Positions 1 to 10,104 of a stretch of 64,000 bases of DNA are shown piece by piece; position 1 is the first letter of the stretch, and each line of letters starts with the position of its first letter. The DNA lies in the NCBI GenBank assembly GCA_036365455.1, contig JAWQUS010000022.1, positions 8,494,001 through 8,558,000 on the forward strand, written 5' to 3'. The DNA comes from Macrosoma leucophasiata (Eukaryota > Arthropoda > Insecta > Lepidoptera > Hedylidae). Below the pieces are notes generated by a model. The model was not told where the DNA came from. It saw only the letters and a program-made list of their open reading frames with translations, and searched no databases. Position numbers and translations under genes: made by a program.

Positions 1-825
1 TTTGACCTCTGGTTTTTGTGTGTATGACAATTGTTATTATTATGTCTCTCGTCAGCACGGGGTCCAATTTGAACCCCGGACCTTTGTCAGGCTTGCGCGG
101 GGACATGGGGGGTCCAACACGTAGAGGCCCTTTCGAGAATTTTGATCTACTTTGTAATGGGTTATATTCGGCGGGACCTCTCTCTGACTGCATCAATAGT
201 TAATACAGGCACAGACAGACCCCGCAGAATATAATGGGACTATTGTAATGATAAGTGATTCGCCAAACTTTGGGCTATCTGGGTGAACTGGGGGGACTAG
301 CTGGCTGGGCTTATGGAGTGAGATCCGGCACCTGCCTATATTCAACATCTCACATTACCGAATCCTACTTTAGGCAGGTGGTGACTCGCCTCTCCTTGGT
401 GGGCCCCCAAACAGCCAACCCGATGGTCGACGGGGGGCAACACTGTTGAGAGAGGCTGGGGGTGTCGAGAGGTGTGGCCCCGGTTTCACCATCACGAGCG
501 AGTAATCTCGAGCTCGGAGCGGGCTTCCCCGCTATTATGCCTTTAGACACTTCCACCCCCGAGTGTATGGCTCTTGCAGAAATTTAGACAACAGCCTATT
601 ATCCAAATTTCTGCAAATGCCATACCTCTAGCGCCCCACTCTGACCGGCCAATGAAGGCAAGCCAGAGGTGAGAGACCTGATGCTCTGTCCGGCCGTACC
701 TCTGTGTGGCGGACGAGGCGGAGCCCAGTTCTCTCGGAGGAACTCGAGATGATGGTAGGGGGTGGTGTCGCTACTCACCAACAGCTCGCCACAAGCTGCT
801 CTGCCCCCTTTTATTATTATTATTA
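1..825 (+). repeat. LINE-like repeat, left member of inverted pair
   Basis: Positions 50-672 recur in inverted orientation at 62688-63301 with few differences. The block ends in a (TTA)n tract near 810-830, as LINE 3' tails often do. At about 567-612 a hairpin is formed by two arms of TTGCAGAAATTT and AAATTTCTGCAA; both copies keep it. Translation near the start reads NLNPGPLSG, resembling the 2A-like NPGP signature found at the N-terminus of some non-LTR retrotransposons, but the reading frame is broken. Clade unknown. Confidence 0.6.
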
Positions 826-884
826 TTTATTTGCATAAAATGTAAGTAACAATTGATTTCAATTGTGTTCTGATCCGTGAGGGA

Positions 885-957
885 TGCTGCAGTCATCACT
901 TAACATCCATGTGTAATGCATGCTTGTTTGCCATATTCATAAAAATACATAGACGGT
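885..957 (+). mobile_element. Family A 3' fragment
   Basis: Only the last 70 or so bases of family A are present (GCTGCAGTCATCACTTAACA to the tail). The flanking bases 826-884 and 958-1159 show no recognised gene. Confidence 0.7.
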
Positions 958-1159
958 ACACTCCATAGTTACCGCTAAGTCACCGAGTTTGTAATCTATA
1001 AAAACATTTACGAATAATCATCTATTTACAGCTCCGTGCGTTTTTAACACGGCTGTGTGAAATTTCACACTGACATCATAATAGCGAAGCAAAACGGTCT
1101 TGACATTGGTGTGAGTACTAATTATCACAAAAGCTAGATTTAGAGAGACTCAGTGGGTG

Positions 1160-1330
1160 GCACCCGGGACGAATGATAAAAAAAAATCCTTATTTTTTGG
1201 GTTCCGTGGTAAACAAGGAATCCTTATAGTTTCGCCATGTCCGTGTCTGTCTGTCTGTCCGTCCGCGGTTTAGCGCAAAAACGATTGGTACTAGAGACTT
1301 GAAAATTGGCACAAGCATACACCGTAATCA
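1160..1330 (-). repeat. Family R fold-back repeat (GGGTTCCGTAG type)
   Basis: Contains GGGTTCCGTGGT, a TCTG/TCCG microsatellite and the motif GCGGTTTAGCGCAAAAACGA. The same modules recur at 18765-18842, 24430-24543, 44757-44832 and, partly, 61672-61970. A common lepidopteran repeat of unclear class. Bases 1331-1587 hold no gene I can support. Confidence 0.6.
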
Positions 1331-1587
1331 TTTTATTTTTCCATTTTCCCCCTTTTTGAGCAATTCTCTGTCTCTAGGGCCCCCTAGTACTATATATTAA
1401 ATACGAAAGTGAGTTTTGTGTTGCGCTTTCACGTCTAAACAGCTCAAATTTTGTTTATTTTTTAGAGAGGGTGTCACCCCCAAGTGGCTGGCAGCGAGCG
1501 CGGGCCGCTACTCCGCCCCCCCTGTAGCTACGCCACTGCTCTGACTTAGTGGTGATACTAGGTCAGAGGTTTCCAGTTCAACTGGTG

Positions 1588-1866
1588 TTTTTTTTAATGT
1601 AATGAAAGTGGCAAACAAGCATGCAGTTCACATTGATGTTAAGTGATGACTGCAGCCTTATACACTTACACAAAGACCGGAGGTCAAAATGCAGATGCCT
1701 TACCACTTCTATGGCCTAAAGTGTTATGCCTCTGTGCCGGGAATTACAGGGCTGAACATTACCACCTGACCAGAAAACGAAAGTGCTCAACACTGCCATT
1801 TAGCGGCAAGTATATTCGGTAATGCGGTGGTGCCTACGCCCGCGAGCTCCGTCACTGGAGCTTTAC
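1588..1866 (-). mobile_element. Family A element, full-length type
   Basis: Reads as the reverse complement of the family: T-run and ATGTAATG at the left, GAGCTCCGTCACTGGAGCT at the right. No ORF. Somewhat diverged from the main group. Confidence 0.8.
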
Positions 1867-2645
1867 CTCTCTAGCTCTAGCTCTACCTACACTATCTTTA
1901 AAGGAAGAAAAGAAAAACTAAATCGAGCCGCATCTGCTTTCGGGAAAACACAGTCATGGAGATAAATCATGTGTTCATAAATAATATGCTAAAAAACACG
2001 CTTTTTAACAAACGAAGCACGTGACAAGTCTTCCCATACGTATGAATATTTTATAACTAAACAAGCATAACTAAAGTACAATATAAATCAACACAAACTG
2101 GTTTTCTACACGTGATGCGAAGGTTATTAACAGATATAAAATTAAACGTTTATTTTACATATTTTATTTTAAGATATAGCTATAAGAACGACTTTTTACT
2201 GTTTTTAAATTCTTTGTCACGTAAATATTACATTAGTCATACGGCATGTTAATATTGCAGCTATACATATATAAGTCTGTTTTACTACATGAAAGAAATA
2301 AACCTTGTGTTGCTGAAAAGAAGTTTTATTGTTCGTTTTTTTTATACAGAGACTATTTTATCTAGGTAATATAAAACAATATGAACTCAAACCTGAAAAG
2401 AAGAAACGACAATGAAAGTTTATTCTTTCACTTTTAAAACATAAAATAATATAATATTAAAATATTCATTGATTATGCAATTGTCAATCAACTCGTATTT
2501 GAATCTGTCTCTGACATTCTGAATTCATTTCCTCTTTCAAATCAGACAATTAAAAAGTTAAAAACTATAACCAAACTTCATGGTAAATAAACACACAGAG
2601 TGCGAAGAAAGAAATAGTATTTCTTTACACATATATATAAAAATT
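1867..2645. other. AT-rich stretch, no gene seen
   Basis: No exon with splice sites, no repeat shared with other parts of the window and no RNA gene could be recognised here. Confidence 0.5.
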
Positions 2646-2649
2646 AGTG

Positions 2650-2755
2650 ATGCGCCGAATATTGGTTTCATCGAATAACCGAATACCGAATAATATTCGG
2701 TTTAATCTATACCGAACCGAATACTCGGCCAAATTATTCGGTTTATCATTTTATT
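2650..2755. repeat. ATTCGGT-rich degenerate repeat
   Basis: CCGAATA and TATTCGGT units recur on both strands, so the segment is partly self-complementary (for example CCGAATAATATTCGG). Confidence 0.6.
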
Positions 2756-2829
2756 GTTTTGCCGCGTAAACCCGGTTCTAACATGTCGCTGCTTGCATTC
2801 GAGGGCCACACTAAAAGTTCTTAGAAAAT

Positions 2830-3400
2830 TCCATTTATTAGAGTTTTTCCAGGATTGATCTTTAGTCCATTGGCTCTGCTCCAACTCGAGATGTAAGCTA
2901 GGTCATCATTGATAATAGAAATAGCATGAGGAAGATCATTCAATATCAATTCATTCATTTTACTGGTGGTAGAGCTTCAGTGACGGAGCTCGCGGGCGTA
3001 GGCACCACCGCATTACCTAATATACTTGCCGCTAAATGGTAGTGTTCAGCACTATCGTGTTCCGGTCAGGTGGTAATGTACGGCCCTGTAATTTCCGGCA
3101 CAGAGGCATAACACCTTAGGCCTCAGGAGTGGTAACGCATCTGCATTTTGACCTTGGTCTTCATGTGGGTGTCTATAGGCTGCAGTCATCACTTAACACC
3201 AATGTGAACTGCATGCTTGTTTGCCACGCCCATTACATAAAAAAAAAAATCAAGCGTGTCTGTGTGTAAATTTGGAGATCGTCTGCATAGAGATGGTAGA
3301 GAGAAGTAAGAGGAAGACTAATTGAGTTAATGAAGATTGGAAATAAGAGGGGAGACAATACACCACCTTGAGGTACACCGGATGCAACATCGCAACATCT
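2830..3400 (-). pseudogene. LINE reverse transcriptase fragment split by a family A insertion
   Basis: On the minus strand, 3400 to 3252 reads [13 protein letters not shown] and then LYADDLQIY. These are conserved reverse transcriptase motifs; the YADD box carries the catalytic aspartates. A family A element (2962-3249) follows, and then from 2961 downward comes NDDLAYISSWSRANGLKINP, the segment that normally follows YADD in CR1/Jockey-like LINEs. The LQIY form suggests a CR1-group element, but the clade is not certain. Only about 90 residues survive; endonuclease and 3' end are absent. This is a dead fragment. Confidence 0.75.
2962..3249 (+). mobile_element. Family A element, full-length type
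   Basis: Starts ACTGGTGGTAGAGC, ends ATTACAT plus an A-run. It interrupts the LINE reverse transcriptase fragment, so it is younger than that fragment. Confidence 0.85.
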
Positions 3401-3980
3401 TTATAATGATGGTAAAAGGAATACATGTGGTGACCCTATACATTTTGTCGCGAAACGACGTACAATTTTTTTTTTACAATATTATCTTACATTTATATTT
3501 TCTAAAATTTTATTTTCTTTCTTTATTTGCTTTTTGGAAAAGCCTTAGGCTTCAGTAACGCCTTAAATACGACGGAATTCGGAAGTGTGATTATAATAAT
3601 AAGTACTAGAGTAGTAGTATTAAAATAATTTATGGTAATAAAAACATGTTAATCATATAAATACTATAAAAAAACTATTAAGTATCGTCATAATCTGTAT
3701 AAGAACAATTCAATAGTACGCTATTTGAATATAACAAATATGGCGAACATTATCATATTTCATCTGTACCGGTCATCTTATTAATCCATATGTAAATTTG
3801 TATATCCATTAATTAAAGACCAGGTAGTAACCGGAGCGGTCCACAAATCGCTTTAACCAATTGTAAGCGGAACAGCTGAGGGAGAAAAAACTATGCCAAA
3901 AATAAACCAAAAAAAGGGTAAAAATTTCACAAAAAAAAATTCATAAAAAAAAGGAAAAAAGAAATGAAAAGTGTATATGG
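3401..3980. other. AT-rich stretch, no gene seen
   Basis: Long A and T runs around 3465-3530 and 3890-3965. No coding, RNA or repeated element recognised. Confidence 0.5.
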
Positions 3981-3984
3981 TCTC

Positions 3985-4360
3985 CTATCAGCTAGTTTTC
4001 CGTGCGTGCCAGAATCCCGTAACGACCACGCCCCCGATGCTTCGGGGGTAGATAGGCCCGGGGAATGAGGAGATCCTCCACCCCCGAACCATCCCCCCCT
4101 CTGTTACGCTTCACGTGCTGAGGGAGGGATGATGATTTGTCAGCAGCGCAGTCCCAGTGGCTTGTTAGGGGGGCGGAGACCCCTCGTGTAAAATATAGTA
4201 AATAAGTAACTGTGACTCCAGTAGCGAGCGGCGATTCGGTAAGATCGAGGTGCGCAACCCCAGTGGGATATTAGGGGGGCGAACACCTCAAAATAGAGAT
4301 AAGTAACGGTAACTCTGAAGTTGGGTGTGTCGATTCGGTAAGGTCTATTTTTGGTCAGGT
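3985..4360. repeat. GC-rich repeat X with an internal tandem duplication
   Basis: Two imperfect tandem units lie at about 4146-4251 and 4252-4347, sharing CCAGTGG, TTAGGGGGGCG, AAGTAAC and CGATTCGGTAAG. The upstream part (GACCACGCCC...AGGGGAA-like) resembles the insert at 37290-37530. Function unknown. Confidence 0.5.
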
Positions 4361-4378
4361 GGCCTCCACCTCCCCACC

Positions 4379-4740
4379 ACTGGGTTATCATATCAGCCAT
4401 AGGACGTCCACTGCTGAACATAGGCCTCCCCCCATGACCTCCATACCGACCGATCAGCGGGTACCTGCAGCCTTGATTAGGTCGTCGGTCCATCTTGCAG
4501 GTGGACGTCCCACGCTGCGCTTGCCGATACGTGGTCTCCACTCGAGAACCTTTCTGCCCCAGCGGCTATCGGTTCTCCGAGCTATGTGCACTTCAGCTTG
4601 GAGATCTGCTTGGCTACGTCAGCGACTTTCGTTCGCCTACGGATCTCCTCATTTCTGATTCGATCCAGTAGGGAAACGTGGAGCATAGCCTTTTCCATTG
4701 ACCGTTGTGTGACTTGGAGCTTTCGCACCACTGGGTGCGC
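4379..4740 (-). mobile_element. RTE-type LINE 3' fragment
   Basis: Minus-strand translation gives VTQRSMEKAMLHVSLLDRIR and RNEEIRRRTKVADV, closely matching the C-terminus of the RTE at 30280-33498 (AMERAMLGVTLRDRIRNEEI). The 3' end keeps the CAGCAGTGGACGTCC signature. The frame is disrupted, so no protein is made. Confidence 0.75.
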
Positions 4741-4777
4741 AAAAAATAAGGTAAAATTGCCTCAGTACTCAGTACTG

Positions 4778-5083
4778 CCTCAGTGGCGTAGTGGTAGCAG
4801 GCCACTACTATTACGCTGGAGTTCCTGGGTTTGATTCCCGGGTCGGGGGCTATCAGAGATAACGATAAGATAAGAGAGAGACGATAAGATTTTTCCATTT
4901 TCTGGAAGTTTCCCAGTACTTCGGAGTTTGGTAATGTGCCCGGAGATGGCAACAGGTTTGCCACCTGTTACATGGGCCGAAAACGTAACAGGCGTGTCGT
5001 GGGTGTTTGCATGTATGCTTGAATGCATGCATTTACCTCTGCCTACCTCTTCGGGGATTACAGGCGTGAAGTTACGTTACGTA
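4778..5083 (+). mobile_element. Family C tRNA-headed SINE
   Basis: The head has a pol III A-box-like GGCGTAGTGGTAGCAGG and a B-box-like GGGTTTGATTCCCGG. It is followed by the conserved body with TTTTCCATTTTCTGGAA and the end GATTACAGGCGTGAAGTTAC. Other copies: 14086, 15888, 36656, 41772 and 58645. Confidence 0.85.
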
Positions 5084-5119
5084 AAATTTTATGAAATCAA
5101 GTCAGTAGACATGGATTTT

Positions 5120-5690
5120 TACTGGTGGTAGAGTTCCAGTAGGAGTTCGAGGGTCCTTATCTATCTGCCGGAGAACTGTAGTGTTCAGCACTATCGTGTT
5201 CCGGTTAGATGGCAATAATCCCGTAATAAATATCACAGAGAGGTAAGAATTAACGTCTCAGGGGTAGCAAAGCATCTGAATTTTGACGTCCTGTCTTTGT
5301 ATAAGTGTCTATAGGCTACAGTCATCACTTAACATCATAGAGCCACACTGGAGGGGAGTAGCTATATGTAGGCTTTCCCCTCTGTCAAAGTACAAAGCCA
5401 AATGGTCCTACGCCTGTCGCCCAGATGTTTAAATGTGTGCGTGAAATTGTTTCTGTATTTTGTTAAAGTCAAGGTGTGAGTTTCGTAGTAATAGACGATT
5501 TTTGTAGTGTGCGTGTGTGTCGCACGCATTTCCCCCCGCGAAAAATGACAGACTGTTTTGCATCGGTAATACACGCTATGGCTACTCCCCTCCGGTCCGC
5601 CGCGACCGGTGGGCCGCGTTGCTCTATGCTTAACATCAATGTGAACTGCATGCTTGATTGCCACCTTCTATACATTAAAAAAAACACTTG
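5120..5690 (+). mobile_element. Subfamily A2 element split by a B MITE
   Basis: A2 differs from A in parts such as ATCTGCCG and AATAATCCCGTAATAAATAT. The left piece is 5120-5335; the right piece resumes at 5629 with CTTAACATCAATGTGAACTG. The interrupting B element duplicated CTTAACAT. Confidence 0.8.
5336..5628 (+). mobile_element. Family B MITE with exact 8-bp target duplication
   Basis: 293 bp. Ends CATAGAG/CTCTATG, with subterminal inverted GGAGGGGAGTAGC. The flanking 8-bp direct repeat CTTAACAT (5328-5335 and 5629-5636) is exact and is native A2 sequence. No coding capacity. The 8-bp duplication and CA-starting ends fit hAT best. Confidence 0.85.
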
Positions 5691-5948
5691 CAAAGTCTTG
5701 AGAGGAGCCGCTGTCGTATTTCCAATAATAAAAAAAAATGCTGTCAGCTGCATGCTTTGTAATTTTATGTTATAAAAAAATTGAACTGTAATTTAAAATT
5801 GATGGCAAGTACTCGAATATTTGAAGTCAATGACTTTAAACCGGTCCAAAATATTCTTAATGCAACAGTCACACTCTCGCCGTGATGCGAATATTGCCGA
5901 GAATATTAATTTAATTATCGTTTTTGCACAAAAAATGAGAAATAATTT

Positions 5949-6105
5949 ATTATGGCCCCGTAATAACTATCACAAAGACATTACAACTAAGGTCTCAGGG
6001 TGACTACGCAGATGCATATGTAGATGTCTATAGGCTGCAGTCATCACTTAACGTCTATGTGAACTGCATGCTTTTTTGTCACTTTCATTACATGAAAAGA
6101 AATTG
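5949..6105 (+). mobile_element. Subfamily A2 3' fragment
   Basis: Begins GGCCCCGTAATAACTATCAC and ends GTCACTTTCATTACATG. Bases 5691-5948 hold no recognised gene. Confidence 0.7.
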
Positions 6106-6183
6106 AACTATATTCAGCTTAACGTGTTGTCTGTCCAATTCAATTGACAGCACCGATCCGTGGTGTAATTTTTTTAATTGTAA

Positions 6184-6450
6184 TTTTTAATGCCATGCAG
6201 TGGCAAACTAGCATACAGTTCATATGGATGGGAAATGATACTAAAGCTTATAAACATCTCTATAAAAACCAGAGATTTTAGTGTAGATGTGCTGCCATTC
6301 TTGACGCTTAAGTTACGCCTCTGTGCCAAAAACTACAGGGCTGTACATTACCATCACCAAACATTCGGATCTCAAAAACTTTATTCACCCCTGTAACGAG
6401 GATCGAACTCCTAGGCGTCGGTTCAAACAGTCAGCACACAACAATGGTCC
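6184..6450 (-). mobile_element. Degenerate A-like element plus tRNA-like fragment
   Basis: Left part is a heavily mutated minus-strand A copy (GTGGCAAACTAGCATACAG; TACAGGGCTGTACATTACCA). At 6395-6440 the minus strand has a B-box-like GGAGTTCGATCCTCG, the remains of a tRNA-headed repeat. Confidence 0.5.
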
Positions 6451-6529
6451 AATTGACTTGTCAGTTTTTTAATTTTTTAATTTTAGACCGCCTGACTACT
6501 GTGTCCATTTCAATTACTATCTTTTTTTC

Positions 6530-6934
6530 TGTAATGAAGGTGGCTAAGAAGCATGCAGTTCACATTGATGTTGTATGATAACTGCAGCCTACAGACACCC
6601 ACATAAAGACCAGAAGTCAAAATGCAGATGCGTTTGCCACAACTGAGACCTTAGTTGTTATATTATTATGTCTCTGTGGGAAGTTATTACGGGGCCATAC
6701 ATTACCATCTATTCTATGATTTGTTGATGATTTATGTATTCAATGAAGCGACGACAACGTTTATAAGCGAACCAGACAAATCTTCTTAGTTTTTGGTTTG
6801 TTTTCATGTAATAATTTGTATTTAGTGATTAAAAAATTTAAAAACAAAACCAGAACACGATATCTTCGACAAAGCGGTGGTGCCAACGCCCTCGAGCTCC
6901 TACACAGGAACTCTACCAGTATTTGTGTCCACTT
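6530..6934 (-). mobile_element. Subfamily A2 element interrupted by AT-rich DNA
   Basis: Minus-strand A2 sequence runs 6530-6712, breaks at ATTACCATCT, and resumes about 6850-6934 (ACCAGAACACGATATC to CTCTACCAGTA). The roughly 137-bp insert is not recognised. Confidence 0.65.
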
Positions 6935-7054
6935 TATTTGACACTTCACGCGACTCGTAGAGTGTGTGGCCGCAGGTTTACGAATAACGTTTTGTGAATT
7001 ACCAATAAATTAATCCACCATTCATATTGCAAACTCAGACGTCTTAATGTGCAT

Positions 7055-7345
7055 GATTAGGGATTATACCACTGAGAATTCTGATATTTTTAAATGACAG
7101 GGGTCGTTGTTCTGCAGTTCAATGTGTAACTGACCTCTTGGGTTGGGATCCCACTGCAGAATCATTTCGTTCATCCAGATAATTAAGATATATTATTATG
7201 ATATAGGTATTATAGAAATAGAAATAGACAATTATAATATATAAAATTAGGGTTGCAACCTAATTTTGACGCATATTTATAATCTAGAGAATATATATCC
7301 ACTATATTTTGTTTTTATATAGGTTGCCTATCAAAAAATGGCCCT
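7055..7345. repeat. Repeats Z and H (unclassified)
   Basis: Z (about 7055-7137; GGGATTATACCACTG to ATGTGTAAC) recurs at 8418-8515. H (about 7146-7345; GGGATCCCACTGCAGAATCA to GGTTGCCTATCAAAA) recurs, in part inverted, at 8230-8412, 28723-28992 and 62281-63420. Confidence 0.55.
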
Positions 7346-7375
7346 AAGTATTTTTTTTTTATATTTTTAGGAAAC

Positions 7376-7680
7376 AAACATTTTTTTTTTAAAGAAAAAT
7401 GGAAAGAAAAATTTGACTTCAGGCGAGACTCGAACTCGCGGCCTACAAGTTGGCAATAGATGGCGTTCCTGCTACCATAAAGCAATGCAATAAATGTGAA
7501 GGAAAGATTTGACAAATCGGGCAGGACTTCAGTAGCTCAATTGGAAGAGCGGCTGGACTAGATTCCCAGTAGGCCGCGAGTTCGAGTCTCGCCTGAAGTC
7601 AAATTTTTCTTTCCATTTTTCTTTAAAAAATATTCCACAAGCATGTGTTAATGCGAAATAATATAAAACAAACATTATTT
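7376..7680 (+). repeat. Family G copy with tRNA-like module and fold-back
   Basis: A 76-base tRNA-like segment lies at 7525-7600: acceptor arms GACTTCAG/CTGAAGTC, D-arm GCTC...GAGC, T-arm GCGAGTTCGAGTCTCGC. An inverted copy of its 3' part (7386-7443) faces it, so 7378-7631 can fold on itself. The anticodon arm is imperfect, so a working tRNA is unlikely. Confidence 0.7.
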
Positions 7681-7826
7681 TTCTTGTTTTTTCAATAAAT
7701 TTACGTCTACTTCATGGTAACATGTATAAACACTGAGAAATCAATCGGCCCTACATATTTTCGTTTCGTCCCGATAACTTTTTACATCCATAATGTACAT
7801 GTATTATTTATATATCAAACTAGTTG

Positions 7827-8200
7827 TCCCCGCGTTTTCGTCCGCGTGATAATTTATGATTGTTCAGTATCTACCCGACCAAAGTCGTGAAAGCGAAGCT
7901 AGTATAAAAGTAGCCTCAGTTTCTCTTTATTATATCAAAAAGTAGCCTCAGTTACTCCTTATTGATATAATAAGGAGAAACTGAGGCTACTTTTATACTA
8001 TATAGCTATCTGCCAGTGAAAGTCGCGTCAAAATCGGCACAGCCGTTCCCAAGATTAGCCCCGCCAAACAAACAGACAGAAAAAATTTATAAAAAATGTT
8101 GTTTTTGTATATGTACCGTGTATACATACATATGCATTTAGTAAAAAGCGGTTATTTCAATATTAAAAACGCACACTCTATGTTTATTTATTTGTATAGA
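7827..8200 (-). mobile_element. Family E Helitron-like element
   Basis: Minus-strand 5' end near TCTATAC, 3' end CTAG at 7827-7830, no target duplication. Inside is a perfect-looking hairpin of AAAGTAGCCTCAGTTTCTC around TTGATAT (about 7900-8000). No coding capacity. Confidence 0.65.
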
Positions 8201-8205
8201 ATAAA

Positions 8206-8515
8206 GCTATTTTTTCTCATTATTATGATATACGGGAACCAAATTAAATCGGCCGCAAATAGGAGTTGCTGGTTGTTAAAGATAAAACAATTTAATTAAA
8301 AATACTTGTGGTCAAATTTTGATAGGCAACCTAGTGGATATATATTCTCTAGACTCTAGATTATAAACATGCGTAATAAGGTTTGCAGCAAATGATTCTG
8401 CAGTGGGATCCTAAGATGTTAGGGATTATACCACTGGGAAATTCCGATATTTTTTTAATGACAGGGGTCATCGTTCTGCAGTTCAATGTATAACCGACCT
8501 CTGGTATTTCTGCAG
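8206..8515 (+). repeat. Repeats H and Z, second copy
   Basis: H runs about 8240-8412 (GGCCGCAAATAGGAGTTGCT to GCAGTGGGATCCTA); Z follows to 8515. H here is inverted relative to 7146-7345, with E and G lying between. Confidence 0.55.
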
Positions 8516-8540
8516 ATGTCTATAGGCTGCGGTCATCAAT

Positions 8541-8850
8541 CAAACTCAAATCTTTATTCTAAATTGGTCTACAAGGTCACTTTTGCATTGTCGGTTTACA
8601 AGCTGTAGCGAATGACTTATAATAATTATTATTATTCAATAGGTATTATTAATAATCAATTTATAAATATAATTTAACCGATAAATCATCAACCCTTAAA
8701 AAAAAGCTTTTGTCATAAACAAAGTCATTCACTTAGCAGAATTCGAAGTGCAGGCACTACTGAGAAGGACTCCGCAACCGAACAAACTCAGTTTGTTGCT
8801 CTTTTTGTCAAAATCGTTAGATCTAATACAGTCGACATGTGTGGAGACCC
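8541..8850 (-). mobile_element. Family U LINE-like 3' tail
   Basis: In minus-strand sense the segment ends GACCAATTTAGAATAAAG, preceded by CTTCTCAGTAGTGCCTGCA. Copies recur at 12353-12900, 26086-26620, 39770-40045 and 58066-58640. No reverse transcriptase remains. Bases 8851-8960 hold nothing I can name. Confidence 0.6.
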
Positions 8851-8962
8851 CCAGAACCGGAGGCCTAAGGGGGACCGCCTATGCCCAGGGGGGAGAAAAT
8901 GGGATCCCATAGTCCGCCACAGGTCCTTAGTAGAAGCTTGGAACAAAATATTGTTTTTGTAT

Positions 8963-9346
8963 CTTTGTATCTTCACGCCAGGTCCCTAACGGGGTAGGCA
9001 GAGAGTGTAGAGCGCCAGATATCCCGGTCCTGACATACCGCTCGTGCCTCGTCTACCTTCAACATTCTCTTCATACATGCACGCCGATTCCAAAGACTTT
9101 TGACCCCACCATCAGACAAAACTCGACCTATTTGGTCATGGTAGGTCAGCCTTGGTCTTCCTGGGCCTCTGCAACCATCCACATTCGCATTGTATATCTG
9201 TTTAGTCATTCGCTAATTCGACATTCTTTCTATATGCCCGAACCATCGGAGCATGCCTTTTTTCATTCTAACACCGACACCGACCTATTTGGTCATGGTT
9301 GGTCAGTCTTGGTTTTCCTGGGCCTCTGCCAAATATTGTTTGAACG
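8963..9346 (-). mobile_element. Family O LINE 3' end, 5'-truncated
   Basis: Minus-strand translation contains NANVDGCRGPGRPRLTYHDQ and DIWRSTLSAYPVRDLA followed by a stop, the C-terminal tail of a LINE polyprotein. The 3' tail is (CATA)n-like. A partial duplicate of the GACCTATTTGGTCATGG segment follows at about 9283-9345. Confidence 0.75.
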
Positions 9347-9657
9347 AGATATTCTCAACAGTTTTAGAAATAGCGAGTCCGACTCGCTGTTGGCCGCTTT
9401 TTATGATGAATTATTGCTTGTACGTCTATGTACCATTTATGTAGGTAATAAAATATAACCTAATGGCACAACAAAAAAAAGCAATTAAATGTTTAACATT
9501 CCTTCTTTACAATCTTAATCGATATTATCATAACTGGTCGGTTCAATTTGAATATCGAAAAAAAAACACAATTGACGTAAGCAATCTTAGTTATCTGTGA
9601 AAAATTTATAATTGAAAAAAAAATAAACGGACTTGCTTGACTACTAACCTACAAATT
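9347..9657. other. AT-rich stretch, no gene seen
   Basis: No recognised gene, repeat or RNA. Confidence 0.5.
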
Positions 9658-9727
9658 GCCAATGGAAAACTGAAAAAGGCGTGTGATGTTCTTAGTTAAT
9701 TTCATTTCTTGTTATATTTTTTAGTCA

Positions 9728-10041
9728 TCTATATATATATAAATAAAAATCAATTGCTGTTCGTTAGGCTCGCTAAAACTTGAGAACGGCTGGACTAATT
9801 TAGCTAGTTTTGATTTTGAATGATTTTTCCAAGGTGGTTTAAAATATGAAGAAACTAGGTAAATAAATATGAAGAAACTAAAGGGAAACAGCAAAAACCA
9901 CAAATTTATTTTCCCTTACAAATAGCACAGTCTAAAGAAAACGAACGTGTTAATTTTATACTATGCAAATAGTCCATATCAATCAAACCTTTGACAACTT
10001 ATTTCATTCTGAGGCAATACGAAGTGTGCCGGGTCAGCTAG
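9728..10041 (+). mobile_element. Family F Helitron-like element inside K
   Basis: Starts TCTATATATAT and ends GCCGGGTCAGCTAG. It sits between A (9727) and T (10042) with no target duplication, which is the Helitron rule. The K site is the same one used by the E element at 38351-39034. Confidence 0.8.
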
Positions 10042-10104
10042 TATTTAATAAAATAAAGTTGGTGGCATTTTGATTGATATAGGTTTATTACAGTGGCCGT
10101 ATAT

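Noticed and set aside
4200..4240. 28S rRNA-like words (AAGTAACTGTGACTCCAGTAGC)
   Set aside because: Similarity to the R1/R2 target region is short and imperfect; chance is likely.
4359..4964. Several overlapping open frames on both strands
   Set aside because: They are shadows of the RTE fragment and SINE C in GC-richer sequence.
7525..7600. Functional tRNA gene
   Set aside because: Repeated in six copies within a dispersed repeat, with a damaged anticodon arm.
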